From NCBI RefSeq assembly GCF_032598905.1, contig NZ_CP122458.1, positions 7,341,001 to 7,405,000 on the forward strand: 64,000 bases of DNA. Direction: 5' to 3'. A model generated the notes under the pieces. That model had not been told where the DNA came from. It did not search any database and saw only the letters and a program-made list of their open reading frames with translations. Numbering within the stretch: the first letter of the stretch is position 1; every line of letters starts with the position of its first letter. Below, in pieces: positions 41,699 through 50,504 of this stretch. This stretch comes from Streptomyces sp. 11x1 (GTDB lineage Bacteria > Actinomycetota > Actinomycetes > Streptomycetales > Streptomycetaceae). The position numbers and the translations under genes are program-made.

Positions 41699-42582
41699 GC
41701 GCCCCCACGGGTCACACGAGTCACTCGGGGTACGAGGTCGCGGTCCGCGAGTACGCGGCCCTCGGTGAGGGCCCCACCTGGGACCCCGCCGCCCAGCGCC
41801 TGATCTGGATCGACATCCTCGGCTCCCGGGTCCACACCTACGACCCGGCCTCCGGCCGCCGCTCGGTCCTCGTCACCGAGCAGCACATCGGCGCGGTCAA
41901 GCCCCGCGCCGGCGGCGGCCTCGTGCTGAACCTGCGGGACGGCGTCGGCCTGACCGACCCCGACGGCACCTTCCGGTGGCTGCACCACGAGCCGGTTCCC
42001 GGCCGTCGCGCCAACGACGCCGCCGTCGCCCCCGACGGCTCCCTCTTCGCCGGCACCATGCGCTACGACGAGGCCCCAGGGGGCGGCACCCTGGCCCGCT
42101 TCACCGCCGAGGGCCTCACCACGACCGTCCTCGACGACGTCGCCGTGAGCAACGGCACGGGCTGGAGCCCGGACGGCCGGCTCATGTACTACATCGACTC
42201 GCCGACCCGCCGGATCGACGTCTTCGACTACGCGGAGACCGGGGACGGCGTTCGCCTGCCCGTCGACCGGCGCCCGTTCGTCACCATCGAGGACGGCGGC
42301 GGCTTCCCCGACGGCCTCACCGTCGACGCCGAGGGCTGTGTCTGGGTCGCCCTCTGGGAAGGGAGCGCGGTCCGCCGCTACACCCCGGCCGGAACCCTCG
42401 ACCGCGTCATCACCCTGCCCACCCCCCGCCCCACGGCCTGTGCCTTCGCCGGCCCCGACCTCACCGATCTCTACATCACCACGGCCCGTACGGGGACGGA
42501 CACCCCGCACCCCCTCTCGGGCTCCCTGCTGGTGGTCCCGGGAGCGGGCAAGGGCCTCGCCCAGCCTCCGTTCGCCGGCTGA
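41695..42582 (+). CDS. SMP-30/gluconolactonase-family lactonase
   Basis: 295 residues. The six-bladed propeller shows GEGPTWDP (metal-ligand Glu), NDAAVAPDGSLFAGTM, VSNGTGWSPDGRLMYYIDS (Asn and Asp ligands) and GFPDGLTVDAEGCVWVALWEGS. These calcium-dependent enzymes open sugar lactones to aldonic acids. Coupling with the IclR regulator indicates a catabolic pair for a pentose or hexose acid; no kinase, dehydrogenase or transporter accompanies it here. Confidence 0.88.
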   Translation: MSAPTGHTSHSGYEVAVREYAALGEGPTWDPAAQRLIWIDILGSRVHTYDPASGRRSVLVTEQHIGAVKPRAGGGLVLNLRDGVGLTDPDGTFRWLHHEPVPGRRANDAAVAPDGSLFAGTMRYDEAPGGGTLARFTAEGLTTTVLDDVAVSNGTGWSPDGRLMYYIDSPTRRIDVFDYAETGDGVRLPVDRRPFVTIEDGGGFPDGLTVDAEGCVWVALWEGSAVRRYTPAGTLDRVITLPTPRPTACAFAGPDLTDLYITTARTGTDTPHPLSGSLLVVPGAGKGLAQPPFAG

Positions 42583-42677
42583 GCCCACGGGCCGGGGCCC
42601 CGGGACCAGCGGGCCGGTCGGTCAACCGGGGACATGCCTCCGGCGAACGGCATCGTCCGCCACTGTTCGACGGCCGG

Positions 42678-42717
42678 CCGGAGGTACCGGACATGATCCG
42701 GAGGTACCGGACATGAT
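42678..42717. repeat. two perfect 20-base tandem copies
   Basis: The unit begins CCGGAGGTACCGG and ends ACATGAT; copies are at 42678-42697 and 42698-42717 with no mismatch. Each contains the palindrome GGTACC. They sit between the convergent SMP-30 and MAB_1171c-like genes. Confidence 0.9.
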
Positions 42718-42737
42718 GCCGGGGGAGGGTCCGGCAC

Positions 42738-44174
42738 TCACTCCCGCGCGGGTGCGCCGCTCTTCGCCGGGGAGGCGGCGGCGCGTGCCCGTACCGCCTC
42801 GATCTCGGCCTGCTCGCGCAGTGCCAGCGACACGGCCTCGATGTCCTTGAGCAGATCGGTGGGATCGGAGGAGACCGTGAACTCGGGGAAGACCGCCCGC
42901 CCGGGCGCCCCCGCCGGATCACCCGAACCCAAACCCGAACCCAAACCCGCCCCCGAGCCCTCGCCTGAACCCCCGGCCGAACCCGAACCCGCACCTGTGC
43001 CTGTGCCGAGGCCGGGGAAGACCAGAGGGCCCGCGACGAGCGTGGCCGTCACGCCGTTCTCCGGCGACCTCCGCCGCGTCGCCACCGCGTCCTGGATCGC
43101 CACGGCGGCGGCGAGGGCCTTCGCCCGGCCGGCTTCGTGCCCGAGGTCCAGCGCGGCGCCGTACGCGCGGCGCCGCAGATCCTCGTCGAGGTGACGGGTG
43201 AGCCGGAGCAGGGCGTCCCGGATGAACGTCTCCCGGCGGGTGAGCCGCAACTCCGGTGTGGCGCGCAGCGCGAAGGGGACGCGGGAGTCGTCGACGGTCC
43301 GGGTCAGCAGATACAGCGGCCGCAGCCGCCGATGGCTCGTGCGCACCCGCCAGCGGTCCTGCAGATACTGACCGCTGTGCGGCAGGATGAAGCCCACCGC
43401 TATGCAGATGGCCGCCAGTGCGGCGGCCGGCGGCGCCACGTCCGTGCTCAGCCAGTCCAGGTCGTGCCCTGTCCAGCGGGCGACCACCGCCGTGAGCTTC
43501 GCGGCGTCGAAGACCAGGTTGAGCGCGCAGCCCAGGGCGAGCGCCTGCAGACCGCCGCGCAGCCACACGTCCAGGCTCTCCGCGCGGACCCAGTTCCGGA
43601 TCAGCCGGTAGGTGATCAGACAGGCCGCCGTGTGCGCGACGAGATAGAGCAGGATCTCCTCGCGCATGAAGGGCGTGGTGGCGTAGTACGTGTCCAGGTC
43701 GCGCAGCCGCTCGCGGGGGACGTCCGCCAGCGCGAACAGCGCCCACAGGACGACGATCACCGCCGCGTAGACGGCGACCACCCACCGCATGAGCCGACGG
43801 GTCGCCGGGGAACGGTCGGCGGGGCCGTTGCGCCAGGCGACGATCATCAGCAGGCAGCATGCGCAGAACGCGGTGATCAGGGAGTACACCCAGGGCGCGG
43901 CGACGTTCGGCACGCCCACGACCCGGTTGGTCCAGGCGATGACCGAGGGCACCGCGAACACGAACACGCAGCAGGCGAGCAGTAGCAGTCCGCCGACCGC
44001 GCGCAGCAGCGAGTCCCGCCAGAGCTTGACGATGCTGGGCAGTTTGATCACCAGGGCGGCGGTCAGGACGGCCGTGGGGATCCAGAACGAGATGTACAGC
44101 TCGCCGAAGAAGTCGGCGGGGCCGGTGGAGTGGAGGGCCCCGGTCGTCGTCGCGGGCACGGCCGTCCCCCTCAT
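42738..44174 (-). CDS. MAB_1171c-like multi-spanning membrane protein
   Basis: 478 residues; ATG 44174 overlaps the peptidase gene's stop (ATGA). Seven to eight helices occupy about residues 20-275 (FWIPTAVLTAALVI, LLLLACCVFVFAVPSVIAW, VYAAVIVVLWALFALA, ILLYLVAHTAACLITY, ALAAICIAVGFILP). The cytoplasmic C-terminus has a conserved helical part (LRLTRRETFIRDALLRLTRHLDED), then a Gly/Ser low-complexity segment (about 385-425) coded by GAACCC-type repeats. The family is described as a putative transporter and typically travels with an XRE regulator and an ImmA-like peptidase, as here. Confidence 0.78.
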   Translation of the reverse strand: MRGTAVPATTTGALHSTGPADFFGELYISFWIPTAVLTAALVIKLPSIVKLWRDSLLRAVGGLLLLACCVFVFAVPSVIAWTNRVVGVPNVAAPWVYSLITAFCACCLLMIVAWRNGPADRSPATRRLMRWVVAVYAAVIVVLWALFALADVPRERLRDLDTYYATTPFMREEILLYLVAHTAACLITYRLIRNWVRAESLDVWLRGGLQALALGCALNLVFDAAKLTAVVARWTGHDLDWLSTDVAPPAAALAAICIAVGFILPHSGQYLQDRWRVRTSHRRLRPLYLLTRTVDDSRVPFALRATPELRLTRRETFIRDALLRLTRHLDEDLRRRAYGAALDLGHEAGRAKALAAAVAIQDAVATRRRSPENGVTATLVAGPLVFPGLGTGTGAGSGSAGGSGEGSGAGLGSGLGSGDPAGAPGRAVFPEFTVSSDPTDLLKDIEAVSLALREQAEIEAVRARAAASPAKSGAPARE

Positions 44175-44905
44175 CTCCCGTGCCGGCGATAGCCGAGGGA
44201 CGCCTGGATGGCCCGCCCGACGGGGTCGTCGGCCCCGGCCGATCCGCTCGGCCCGGTGTCCACCCAGGAACGGAAGGCGGTCGCCAGGCGGTGGCCGAAG
44301 TCCTCGGCCTCCTGCTCGTCCGACTCGTGCGAGCCGTTGCGGGCCGCGATGGGAGTGCCGCCCTGCCCGAGGGCGGCCGACAACTCGGGGGAGAGCGGAG
44401 GCAAGGCGGACGTGTGTTCGCCCGTCCCGCCCGGTCCACCCGGCCTGCCCGGTCCACCCGTCCCGCCCGGCCTGCCCGGCTCCGCCGACGCGAGTGCCGT
44501 GGCGTCCGTACCAGGCAGATGGTGATGGCAGTGGCCAGCGTGCATGTGCCACAACTCATGCCCCAGGATGACCAGTTGCTGCACGGCCTCGGCCCGTTCC
44601 TCGACGATCACCAGGTCGAAGTCGGGGAACTCCATCCACAGTCCGGTCACCCCGATCCCGTCCGGGAACCGCTCGAACCGCAGTTGCACCGGCCGCCCGC
44701 CGCGCCGCGCGCTCATCTCCGCACACAGCGCCGCGCCCAACTCCCGTACGCCGACGGGTGTGTCGAGCCTGCCCCGCACCGCCTTGCTGAGTCCGGCCGT
44801 CAGCTTCCGCATCTCGGCGGTGGACCGCGACGGCACCAGCGCACCCCGCACCCTGCCGAGGACTCCGCGCAGCCCACCGGCCCCGGTGCGCTCGCCACGG
44901 CTCAT
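44171..44905 (-). CDS. ImmA/IrrE-like zinc metallopeptidase
   Basis: 244 residues; ATG 44905 overlaps the XRE gene's stop (ATGA). The active site GHELWHMHAGHCHHH (HExxH) is at about 115-129, preceded by FDLVIVEERAEAVQQLVIL. Directly after it comes a collagen-like Gly-Pro-rich insertion (GRPGGTGGPGRPGGPGG, about 142-160). The helix with EAEDFGHRLATAF supplies a probable third ligand (Glu). ImmA-type proteases cleave repressor proteins; the adjacent XRE protein is the natural candidate substrate. Confidence 0.8.
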   Translation of the reverse strand: MSRGERTGAGGLRGVLGRVRGALVPSRSTAEMRKLTAGLSKAVRGRLDTPVGVRELGAALCAEMSARRGGRPVQLRFERFPDGIGVTGLWMEFPDFDLVIVEERAEAVQQLVILGHELWHMHAGHCHHHLPGTDATALASAEPGRPGGTGGPGRPGGPGGTGEHTSALPPLSPELSAALGQGGTPIAARNGSHESDEQEAEDFGHRLATAFRSWVDTGPSGSAGADDPVGRAIQASLGYRRHGR

Positions 44906-45531
44906 CGCCGGGCCTCCTCGTCGTCGATGCCGAGCAGCCCTTCGAGCATGACGGCGAGTGCCTCCTGCTGGCGACGGGTGAGCCGTTGTCCGCGCAGCGC
45001 GAGCGTGACGACCCCGTGCCGGGTGGCGAAATCGACCAACGGCCCGTCGTCGGCCCTGTCCCCGTCCCCGTCCTCCTCAAGTCCCGCCAGGACACGGCCG
45101 AGTTCCCGGTTCAGCACGGTCGCCGCCGGGTCGGTGAAGAATCGGACGCCCTCCTCGATACCGAAGAACTCCGCGAGTTCGGTCAGATCGGGCACGTTCG
45201 GCATCTTTCTGCCGAGCAGCAGCTGGCGGGCCCACTCGGGACTGATCGAGAGCCGCTCCGCGACCTCTCTGCCGACCTCCCCGGCCCGCTTCCCGCTCCG
45301 CGCGACGTACGCCTCGTGCACCGCCCGCACCCGCCGACGCACCCGGTCGTCGACCCGGTCCGCCTCCCGCGCGCCCCCGTCGAGCAGGACCCGCACCTCG
45401 TCCTCGCCGAGGGCCGTACGCTCCGCCAGGGCCGCCGCGTCGAGCAGCCGGCCCCGGTCGGCACCGGTCTCCGCGATGCGGACGTCGAGTCGGGTCAGGG
45501 TCTCGGCAAGGGCATCGGGCAGCGAAGGCAC
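44902..45531 (-). CDS. XRE-family regulator
   Basis: 209 residues from GTG 45531; the ribosome site is weak. A helix-turn-helix lies around residues 83-120 (GREVAERLSISPEWARQLLLGRKMPNVPDLTELAEFFGI split), flanked by a helical N-terminus and an acidic segment (LEEDGDGDRADDG). It is the first gene of the XRE - peptidase - membrane protein unit and faces the abfA gene. A palindrome 43 bases upstream is a likely self-operator. Confidence 0.82.
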   Translation of the reverse strand: MPSLPDALAETLTRLDVRIAETGADRGRLLDAAALAERTALGEDEVRVLLDGGAREADRVDDRVRRRVRAVHEAYVARSGKRAGEVGREVAERLSISPEWARQLLLGRKMPNVPDLTELAEFFGIEEGVRFFTDPAATVLNRELGRVLAGLEEDGDGDRADDGPLVDFATRHGVVTLALRGQRLTRRQQEALAVMLEGLLGIDDEEARR

Positions 45532-45573
45532 GCGCCGACCCTACGTGGCCCCGACCGTCGGCACCATGAACTT

Positions 45574-45609
45574 CCAACGATCGTTGAATTTCGACGAAAC
45601 GATGGTTGG
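45574..45609. promoter_or_regulatory. candidate operator upstream of the XRE gene
   Basis: Arms CCAACGATCGTT (45574-45585) and AACGATGGTTGG (45598-45609) pair at 11 of 12 positions across a 12-base AT-richer centre. The remainder of 45532-45912 holds one arm of the interspersed repeat (45628-45658), a short CGCTCGCACC direct repeat, and the abfA promoter. Confidence 0.62.
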
Positions 45610-45826
45610 ACTGTCCGCAGGGACGCCCCGTCAGGGGCGCGGGGAACTGCGCGGGCAACCACGAACCACCCTCACCCGCCCGACGGGCGTCCCCGGCAGT
45701 CGGTGAGGCGCCGCTCGCACCCGCTCGCACCCGGCAGACGGTGAGCCGCGGGGCCCACCCGGCGGACAGACCGTGAAGCCCCTGGCGCCGCCACCCCGCC
45801 CGGCCCGGCGCAGCCGCCACGCCCCA

Positions 45827-45855
45827 TTGACTTGCCCCTCCTTCGACCATAGCGT
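45827..45855 (+). promoter_or_regulatory. candidate abfA promoter
   Basis: TTGACT (45827-45832) and TAGCGT (45850-45855) are separated by 17 bases, matching the vegetative sigma-factor layout. The predicted start of transcription lies about 50 bases before the abfA ATG. Confidence 0.6.
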
Positions 45856-45912
45856 CCCGTTCGGCTCAACGATCACCATCCGTAATACCGAACGCCGAAG
45901 GGGCCGCCCTCG

Positions 45913-47427
45913 ATGACCCGCACCGCCCGCTTCACCCTCGACCCCGCTTTCAAGGTCGGCGAGGTCAACCCCCGCCTCTTCGGCTCCTTCGTCGAACACC
46001 TCGGCCGCTGCGTCTACACCGGCATCTTCGAACCGGACCACCCCACCGCCGACGAGGCGGGCCTGCGCACCGACGTCCTGGACCTGGTCCGCGAACTCGG
46101 CGTCACCACGATCCGCTACCCCGGCGGCAACTTCGTCTCCGGCTACAAGTGGGAGGACTCCGTCGGCCCCGCCGAGGACCGCCCCACCCGCCTCGACCTC
46201 GCCTGGCGCTCCACCGAGACCAACCGTTTCGGCCTCTCCGAGTACATCGCCTTCCTGAAGAAGGTCGGGCCCCAGGCGGAGCCGATGATGGCCCTCAACC
46301 TCGGCACCCGCGGTGTCGCCGAGGCCCTCGAACTCCAGGAGTACGCCAACCACCCCGCCGGCACCGCCCTCTCCGACCTCCGCGCCGCCCACGGCGACAA
46401 GGACCCCTTCGGCATCAAGCTGTGGTGCCTCGGCAACGAGATGGACGGCCCCTGGCAGACCGGCCACAAGACGGCGACGGAGTACGGCCGTATCGCCGCC
46501 GAGACGGCCCGCGCGATGCGCCAGATCGACCCGAACGTCGAACTCGTCGCCTGCGGCTCCTCCAGCCAGTCCATGCCGACGTTCGCCGAGTGGGAGGCGA
46601 CGGTCCTGACGGAGACGTACGACCTCGTCGACCACATCTCCCTGCACGCCTACTACCAGCCCGAGAACGGAGACATCGACTCCTTCCTGGCCTCCGCGGT
46701 CGACATGGAGTCCTTCATCGAGAACGTGGTCGCCACCGCCGACCACGTGGGTGCGAAGCTCAAGTCCAAGAAGAAGATCAACCTCTCCTTCGACGAATGG
46801 AACGTCTGGTACATCTCGGAGTGGCACGCGATCGAGAACTCCGGCGCACGGGACTGGGCGGTGGCCCCCCGCCTGCTGGAGGACAACTACAGCGTCACCG
46901 ACGCGGTCGTCTTCGGCTCCCTCCTCATCGCCCTCCTCCGGCACGCCGACCGGGTCACCGTCGCCTGCCTCGCCCAACTCGTCAACGTCATTGCCCCGAT
47001 CATGACCGAGCCGGGCGGACCGGCCTGGCGGCAGACGACGTTCTTCCCCTTCGCCCAGGCCTCCCGGCACGGGCGGGGCGAGGTGCTCGACGTACGGGTG
47101 GACTCGCCGACGTACGAGACGAAGAAGTACGGCGAGGCGGATCTGCTGCACGCGACGGCGGTGCGGGCCGAGGACGGATCGGTGACCGTGTTCGCGGTCA
47201 ACCGGGGCCGTACGGCGGCGCTGCCGGTGGAAGTCGCCCTGAACGGGCTGGACTTGACCCGGGTCGTCGAGCACAGCGTGCTGGCCGACGCGGATCCGGA
47301 CGCGCGGAACACGCTGGCGGAGCCCGAGCGGGTCGCCCCGCACGCGGGTGAGGGGGCGTCACTCCGGGACGGCGTGCTCAGCGCGGTCCTCGAACCGCTG
47401 TCGTGGAACGTGATCCGGCTCGGCTGA
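45913..47427 (+). CDS. abfA: GH51 alpha-L-arabinofuranosidase
   Basis: 504 residues from ATG 45913, no signal peptide, so it is cytoplasmic. It releases terminal L-arabinofuranose from imported arabino-oligosaccharides. GH51 landmarks: NPRLFGSFVEHLGRCVYTGI at the N-terminus, the acid/base in CLGNEMDGPW near 175, and the nucleophile in SFDEWNVWY near 294. The C-terminal beta domain (from about 385) is complete. Length is normal for the family. No arabinose transporter or regulator adjoins it. Confidence 0.93.
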   Translation: MTRTARFTLDPAFKVGEVNPRLFGSFVEHLGRCVYTGIFEPDHPTADEAGLRTDVLDLVRELGVTTIRYPGGNFVSGYKWEDSVGPAEDRPTRLDLAWRSTETNRFGLSEYIAFLKKVGPQAEPMMALNLGTRGVAEALELQEYANHPAGTALSDLRAAHGDKDPFGIKLWCLGNEMDGPWQTGHKTATEYGRIAAETARAMRQIDPNVELVACGSSSQSMPTFAEWEATVLTETYDLVDHISLHAYYQPENGDIDSFLASAVDMESFIENVVATADHVGAKLKSKKKINLSFDEWNVWYISEWHAIENSGARDWAVAPRLLEDNYSVTDAVVFGSLLIALLRHADRVTVACLAQLVNVIAPIMTEPGGPAWRQTTFFPFAQASRHGRGEVLDVRVDSPTYETKKYGEADLLHATAVRAEDGSVTVFAVNRGRTAALPVEVALNGLDLTRVVEHSVLADADPDARNTLAEPERVAPHAGEGASLRDGVLSAVLEPLSWNVIRLG

Positions 47428-47514
47428 GAGAACGTACCCGGTCCCGCGCCCCCTCCGCGGGGCGCGGGAGCGTGCGGGACCGTCATGGCGTCCGTGTGGC
47501 CGACAATGTTGGCC

Positions 47515-47973
47515 ATGAGGATCTCGGCACGGGCGGATTACGCCGTACGCGCGGTACTGGAAGTCGCCGTACGGCAGGACAGCGGTCCGGTGAAGGCGGA
47601 AGTCATCGCGACCGTGCAGGAGATTCCGCACAAGTTCCTGGAGGGCATCCTCGGGGACCTGAGGCGGGGCGGCGTGGTCACCAGTCGGCGCGGTGGCAGC
47701 GGCGGTTACCGGCTCGCCAGGGACGCCGCCTCGATCACTGTCGCCGATGTCATCAGGGCGGTGGACGGCCCCATCGTGTCGGTGCGCGGCGAACGGCCCA
47801 CGGGCCTGACCTACACCGGCTCCGCCGAGCCGCTGCTGCCGCTGTGGATCGCGCTGCGGGCCAACGTCCGCCGCATCCTGGAGGGCGTCACGGTCGCCGA
47901 CATCGCGGCCGACGCGCTGCCCGAGCCGGTGAAGGAGCTGGCGGCGGAGCCGGCGGCCTGGGAGAACCCTTAG
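47515..47973 (+). CDS. Rrf2-family regulator without cysteines
   Basis: 152 residues from ATG 47515 (ATG 47506 is an alternative). Typical Rrf2 winged helix: MRISARADYAVRAVLEVA, IPHKFLEGILGDLRRGGVVTSRRGGSGGYRLA, and the SITVADVIRAVDGPI wing. No cysteine occurs anywhere, so it cannot hold the Fe-S cluster seen in IscR, NsrR or RsrR. It is therefore closer to CymR-type members. The TauE/SafE exporter 156 bases downstream suggests a role in sulfur metabolism. Confidence 0.88.
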   Translation: MRISARADYAVRAVLEVAVRQDSGPVKAEVIATVQEIPHKFLEGILGDLRRGGVVTSRRGGSGGYRLARDAASITVADVIRAVDGPIVSVRGERPTGLTYTGSAEPLLPLWIALRANVRRILEGVTVADIAADALPEPVKELAAEPAAWENP

Positions 47974-48129
47974 GGCCCTAGGCCCTGTCTCCGTCCCCGT
48001 GCACAGGATCGTTATCTCCTACTCAGTCTTTCCTCAGCTTGATCTCGTACCGTTGCCGTTCGGCATATCCCTACTTAACCGGTGGGAAAACCAGGAAACA
48101 GCGGCGGCGGAAGACGGGACGAAGGACGA

Positions 48130-49074
48130 ATGCGGACGCTGGTACTGCTCGCGCTGGCGGGTCTGGGCGCGCAGCTCGTGGACGGCAGCCTGGGCATGGC
48201 CTACGGCGTGACCTCGACGACGCTGCTGCTCGCCATGGGCACCAACCCGGCCGCCGCCTCGGCCACGGTGCACCTCGCCGAGATCGGCACGACCCTGATG
48301 TCGGGTGCCTCGCACTGGCGGTTCGGGAACGTGGACTGGAAGGTCGTCGCCAGGATCGGCGTACCGGGCGCGGTGGGCGCGTTCCTCGGGGCGACGGTCC
48401 TCTCCTCGCTGTCGACCGAGGTCGCCGGCCCCGTGATGTCGCTGATCCTCCTCGGGCTCGGCCTCTACGTCCTGTCCCGCTTCACCCTGCGCGGCCTGCC
48501 CGAGGAACGCCTCGGCCAACCCCTGCGCAAGCGGTTCCTGTCCCCGCTGGGCCTGGTCGCCGGCTTCCTCGACGCGACCGGCGGGGGCGGCTGGGGCCCG
48601 GTGGGCACACCGGCGCTGCTGGCCGGCGGCCGTATGGAACCCCGCAAGGTCATCGGCTCCATCGACACCAGCGAGTTCCTCGTGGCGGTCTCCGCGAGTC
48701 TGGGCTTCCTCTACTCCCTCGGCTCCCAGGGCCTGGACTGGGCGTGGGTCGCCGCCTTCCTCCTCGGCGGCCTGATCGCCGCCCCCATCGCCGCGTGGCT
48801 GGTCCGCCTGGTCCCGCCGAGGGTGCTGGGTTCGGCGGTGGGCGGCGTCATCATCGCCACCAATGTCCGCACGCTGCTGAAGAGCGACTGGATCGCGGCG
48901 CCGGGGGCGGTGAGCGCGGTGGTCTACCTCGCCGTGTACGCCCTCTGGGCGGTGGCTCTGACGTACTCGATCCGGGAGCACCTGAAGGAGAGGGCGGCGA
49001 CCACTCCCGTGCCCCTCGGGGAGGTGGGGGACGGCGTGACGAGCCACGACGAGGAGCTGGCGTCCCGTCGATAA
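48130..49074 (+). CDS. TauE/SafE-family sulfite/organosulfonate exporter
   Basis: 314 residues from ATG 48130 with GAAGGACGA just upstream. About eight helices in two repeats, with family features LVDGSLGMAYGVTSTTLLLAMG in the first half and GFLDATGGGGWGPVGTPALLAG in the second. Such proteins move sulfite, sulfonates or other small anions. A TTAACCGGTGGGAAAA stretch near 48075-48090 in the upstream region may be a control site for the Rrf2 protein (inference). Confidence 0.88.
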   Translation: MRTLVLLALAGLGAQLVDGSLGMAYGVTSTTLLLAMGTNPAAASATVHLAEIGTTLMSGASHWRFGNVDWKVVARIGVPGAVGAFLGATVLSSLSTEVAGPVMSLILLGLGLYVLSRFTLRGLPEERLGQPLRKRFLSPLGLVAGFLDATGGGGWGPVGTPALLAGGRMEPRKVIGSIDTSEFLVAVSASLGFLYSLGSQGLDWAWVAAFLLGGLIAAPIAAWLVRLVPPRVLGSAVGGVIIATNVRTLLKSDWIAAPGAVSAVVYLAVYALWAVALTYSIREHLKERAATTPVPLGEVGDGVTSHDEELASRR

Positions 49075-49163
49075 CGCCTGGTCGGCGGGGACTCATGCGG
49101 CCGATCAGGAGGAATGAGGACAGGGGAGAGAGGACAGTGGAGCCTCTGGGTGCTGTCCTGAGT

Positions 49164-50006
49164 TCAGCCCGGTTCGCAGCGATCGAGTGCGGCGCGAAGC
49201 CGGCTGAGCCCCTCCCCTCTCCAGTGGCCCCGGTCGGGCATCTGGTCGTCTCGGCGCCATCGCCAGGCCGAGAACATCGCCCAGTTCAGGGCGCGGCACC
49301 GGTTGATCAGGCTGTGGTCGGCCCCTGGGCAGTGCTGTGCCACGTCCTCGGGCGCGTGGGCGAGGTCGAACTCGACCGGCCCACGGCAACACGTGGCGAG
49401 GTCCACGAAAAGCGGGCCTCGCCTCGTGTTGAGGAGGTTGCCCGGATGAGGCTCGCCGTGCAGTAGCTGTTCGCCGGCCTTCTCGACGCTGATGGCGGTG
49501 CTCAGCCCACTGAGTGTGTCGCTGAGGAGTTCCCGGCCGGAATCGGGCAGGTCGGGGGAACGCTCCCGGTCGTTCACCTCTCTGAGAGCCGCGGCGACTC
49601 GATCGGTGACATGCGGTGCGTCCAGAGCGATCCGGCGCAGGGCGGCATGATGCCGCAGGAACGCGTCTGCGTAGTCGGCAGAAGCGATCTCCGGTCCCAC
49701 CGGTTCGTAGTAGGTCCAGAGCGAGATGGCGAAGGCATCACGCACGTGGACCCGTGGCTCGACCCGTGGCTCAAGCTCCGCCACCGGAGCCCCGGTTTCG
49801 GTGAGACGGCGAGCAACCTCCACTTCGAACTCGGAATCGGCCAGATGCCCCACAGGCGCGATCCGAACCAGCACATCGCAAGGAGTCAGGCGCAGCGCGA
49901 CGCGGTCCGAGTCGTGGACGACGACCACCTCGTCGACCTGAAGGCCCAGGCCCGAAGCGGTCGCCCGTCCCACCTCAGCCGCGCGGCGGAGCTCCGATGG
50001 CTCCAT
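49164..50006 (-). CDS. aminoglycoside-phosphotransferase-fold kinase (APH family)
   Basis: 280 residues from ATG 50006, with GGGAGGGCCT directly upstream. The small lobe is short; the catalytic loop reads LLHGEPHPGNLLN (usual HGDLHPGN, with Glu-Pro in place of Asp-Leu at the second and third positions) and the metal motif FVDLATCCRGPVEFDLAH supplies the DxD-like acid. Because the usual catalytic Asp is Glu, activity on drugs is uncertain. Members commonly phosphorylate small metabolites. Confidence 0.75.
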   Translation of the reverse strand: MEPSELRRAAEVGRATASGLGLQVDEVVVVHDSDRVALRLTPCDVLVRIAPVGHLADSEFEVEVARRLTETGAPVAELEPRVEPRVHVRDAFAISLWTYYEPVGPEIASADYADAFLRHHAALRRIALDAPHVTDRVAAALREVNDRERSPDLPDSGRELLSDTLSGLSTAISVEKAGEQLLHGEPHPGNLLNTRRGPLFVDLATCCRGPVEFDLAHAPEDVAQHCPGADHSLINRCRALNWAMFSAWRWRRDDQMPDRGHWRGEGLSRLRAALDRCEPG

Positions 50007-50120
50007 AGGCCCTCCCTGAATCTCACGCTCGCGGACACGTTCGGGGACAAGGCCCTGGACAACAGTGACGCCCCCGAAGTCTTCACGAGCACCCTCTCTG
50101 CTGGACGCGGCCGATCTTCA

Positions 50121-50276
50121 TCAAGAGCTCGGCATCCGAGTGACCCACTCGTGATCGAGCATCGCGTGGACGCTGGAGTCACGCCACACCCCGCCCTTAC
50201 GGATGTGCTCACGGATCCGGCCTTCCTCGACCATCCCAGCCCGAGCCATCGTTCTCGCGGAGGCTTCGTTGGCGGG
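50121..50276 (-). pseudogene. C-terminal fragment of a GNAT acetyltransferase
   Basis: The last 51 codons before TGA read NEASARTMARAGMVEEGRI, EHIRKGG, VWRDSSVHAMLDHEW, matching the C-terminus of RimJ/RimL-like N-acetyltransferases. The acetyl-CoA loop and N-terminal strands that should precede it are not found in any frame of 50277-50500. It therefore looks like a decayed gene. The rest of 50007-50504 contains no other gene that I can support. Confidence 0.65.
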
Positions 50277-50504
50277 GGAACGCGCGCCGCGTTGCCGAAC
50301 CGGCCGCTGCGACCCCTCGTGGCCAGGCGCTGTCCACCACGACGGTGATCGTCGCCTCGGCACCGTCGCTGACGCTGCTGCCGAGCGCGGTGAGTCAAGG
50401 GGAGGGCGGCCCCGGCTGGCCCGGGGGCGCAAGCCGGTTGAGGCCCTTTCGGGTGTCCCGGCGAGAGGGCCGTACCGCGACGCGGTACGGCTAGGTAGCC
50501 GCGT

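Noticed and set aside
49611..50348. 245-codon plus-strand open frame
   Set aside because: It runs antisense to the APH-like gene and has no recognisable domain.
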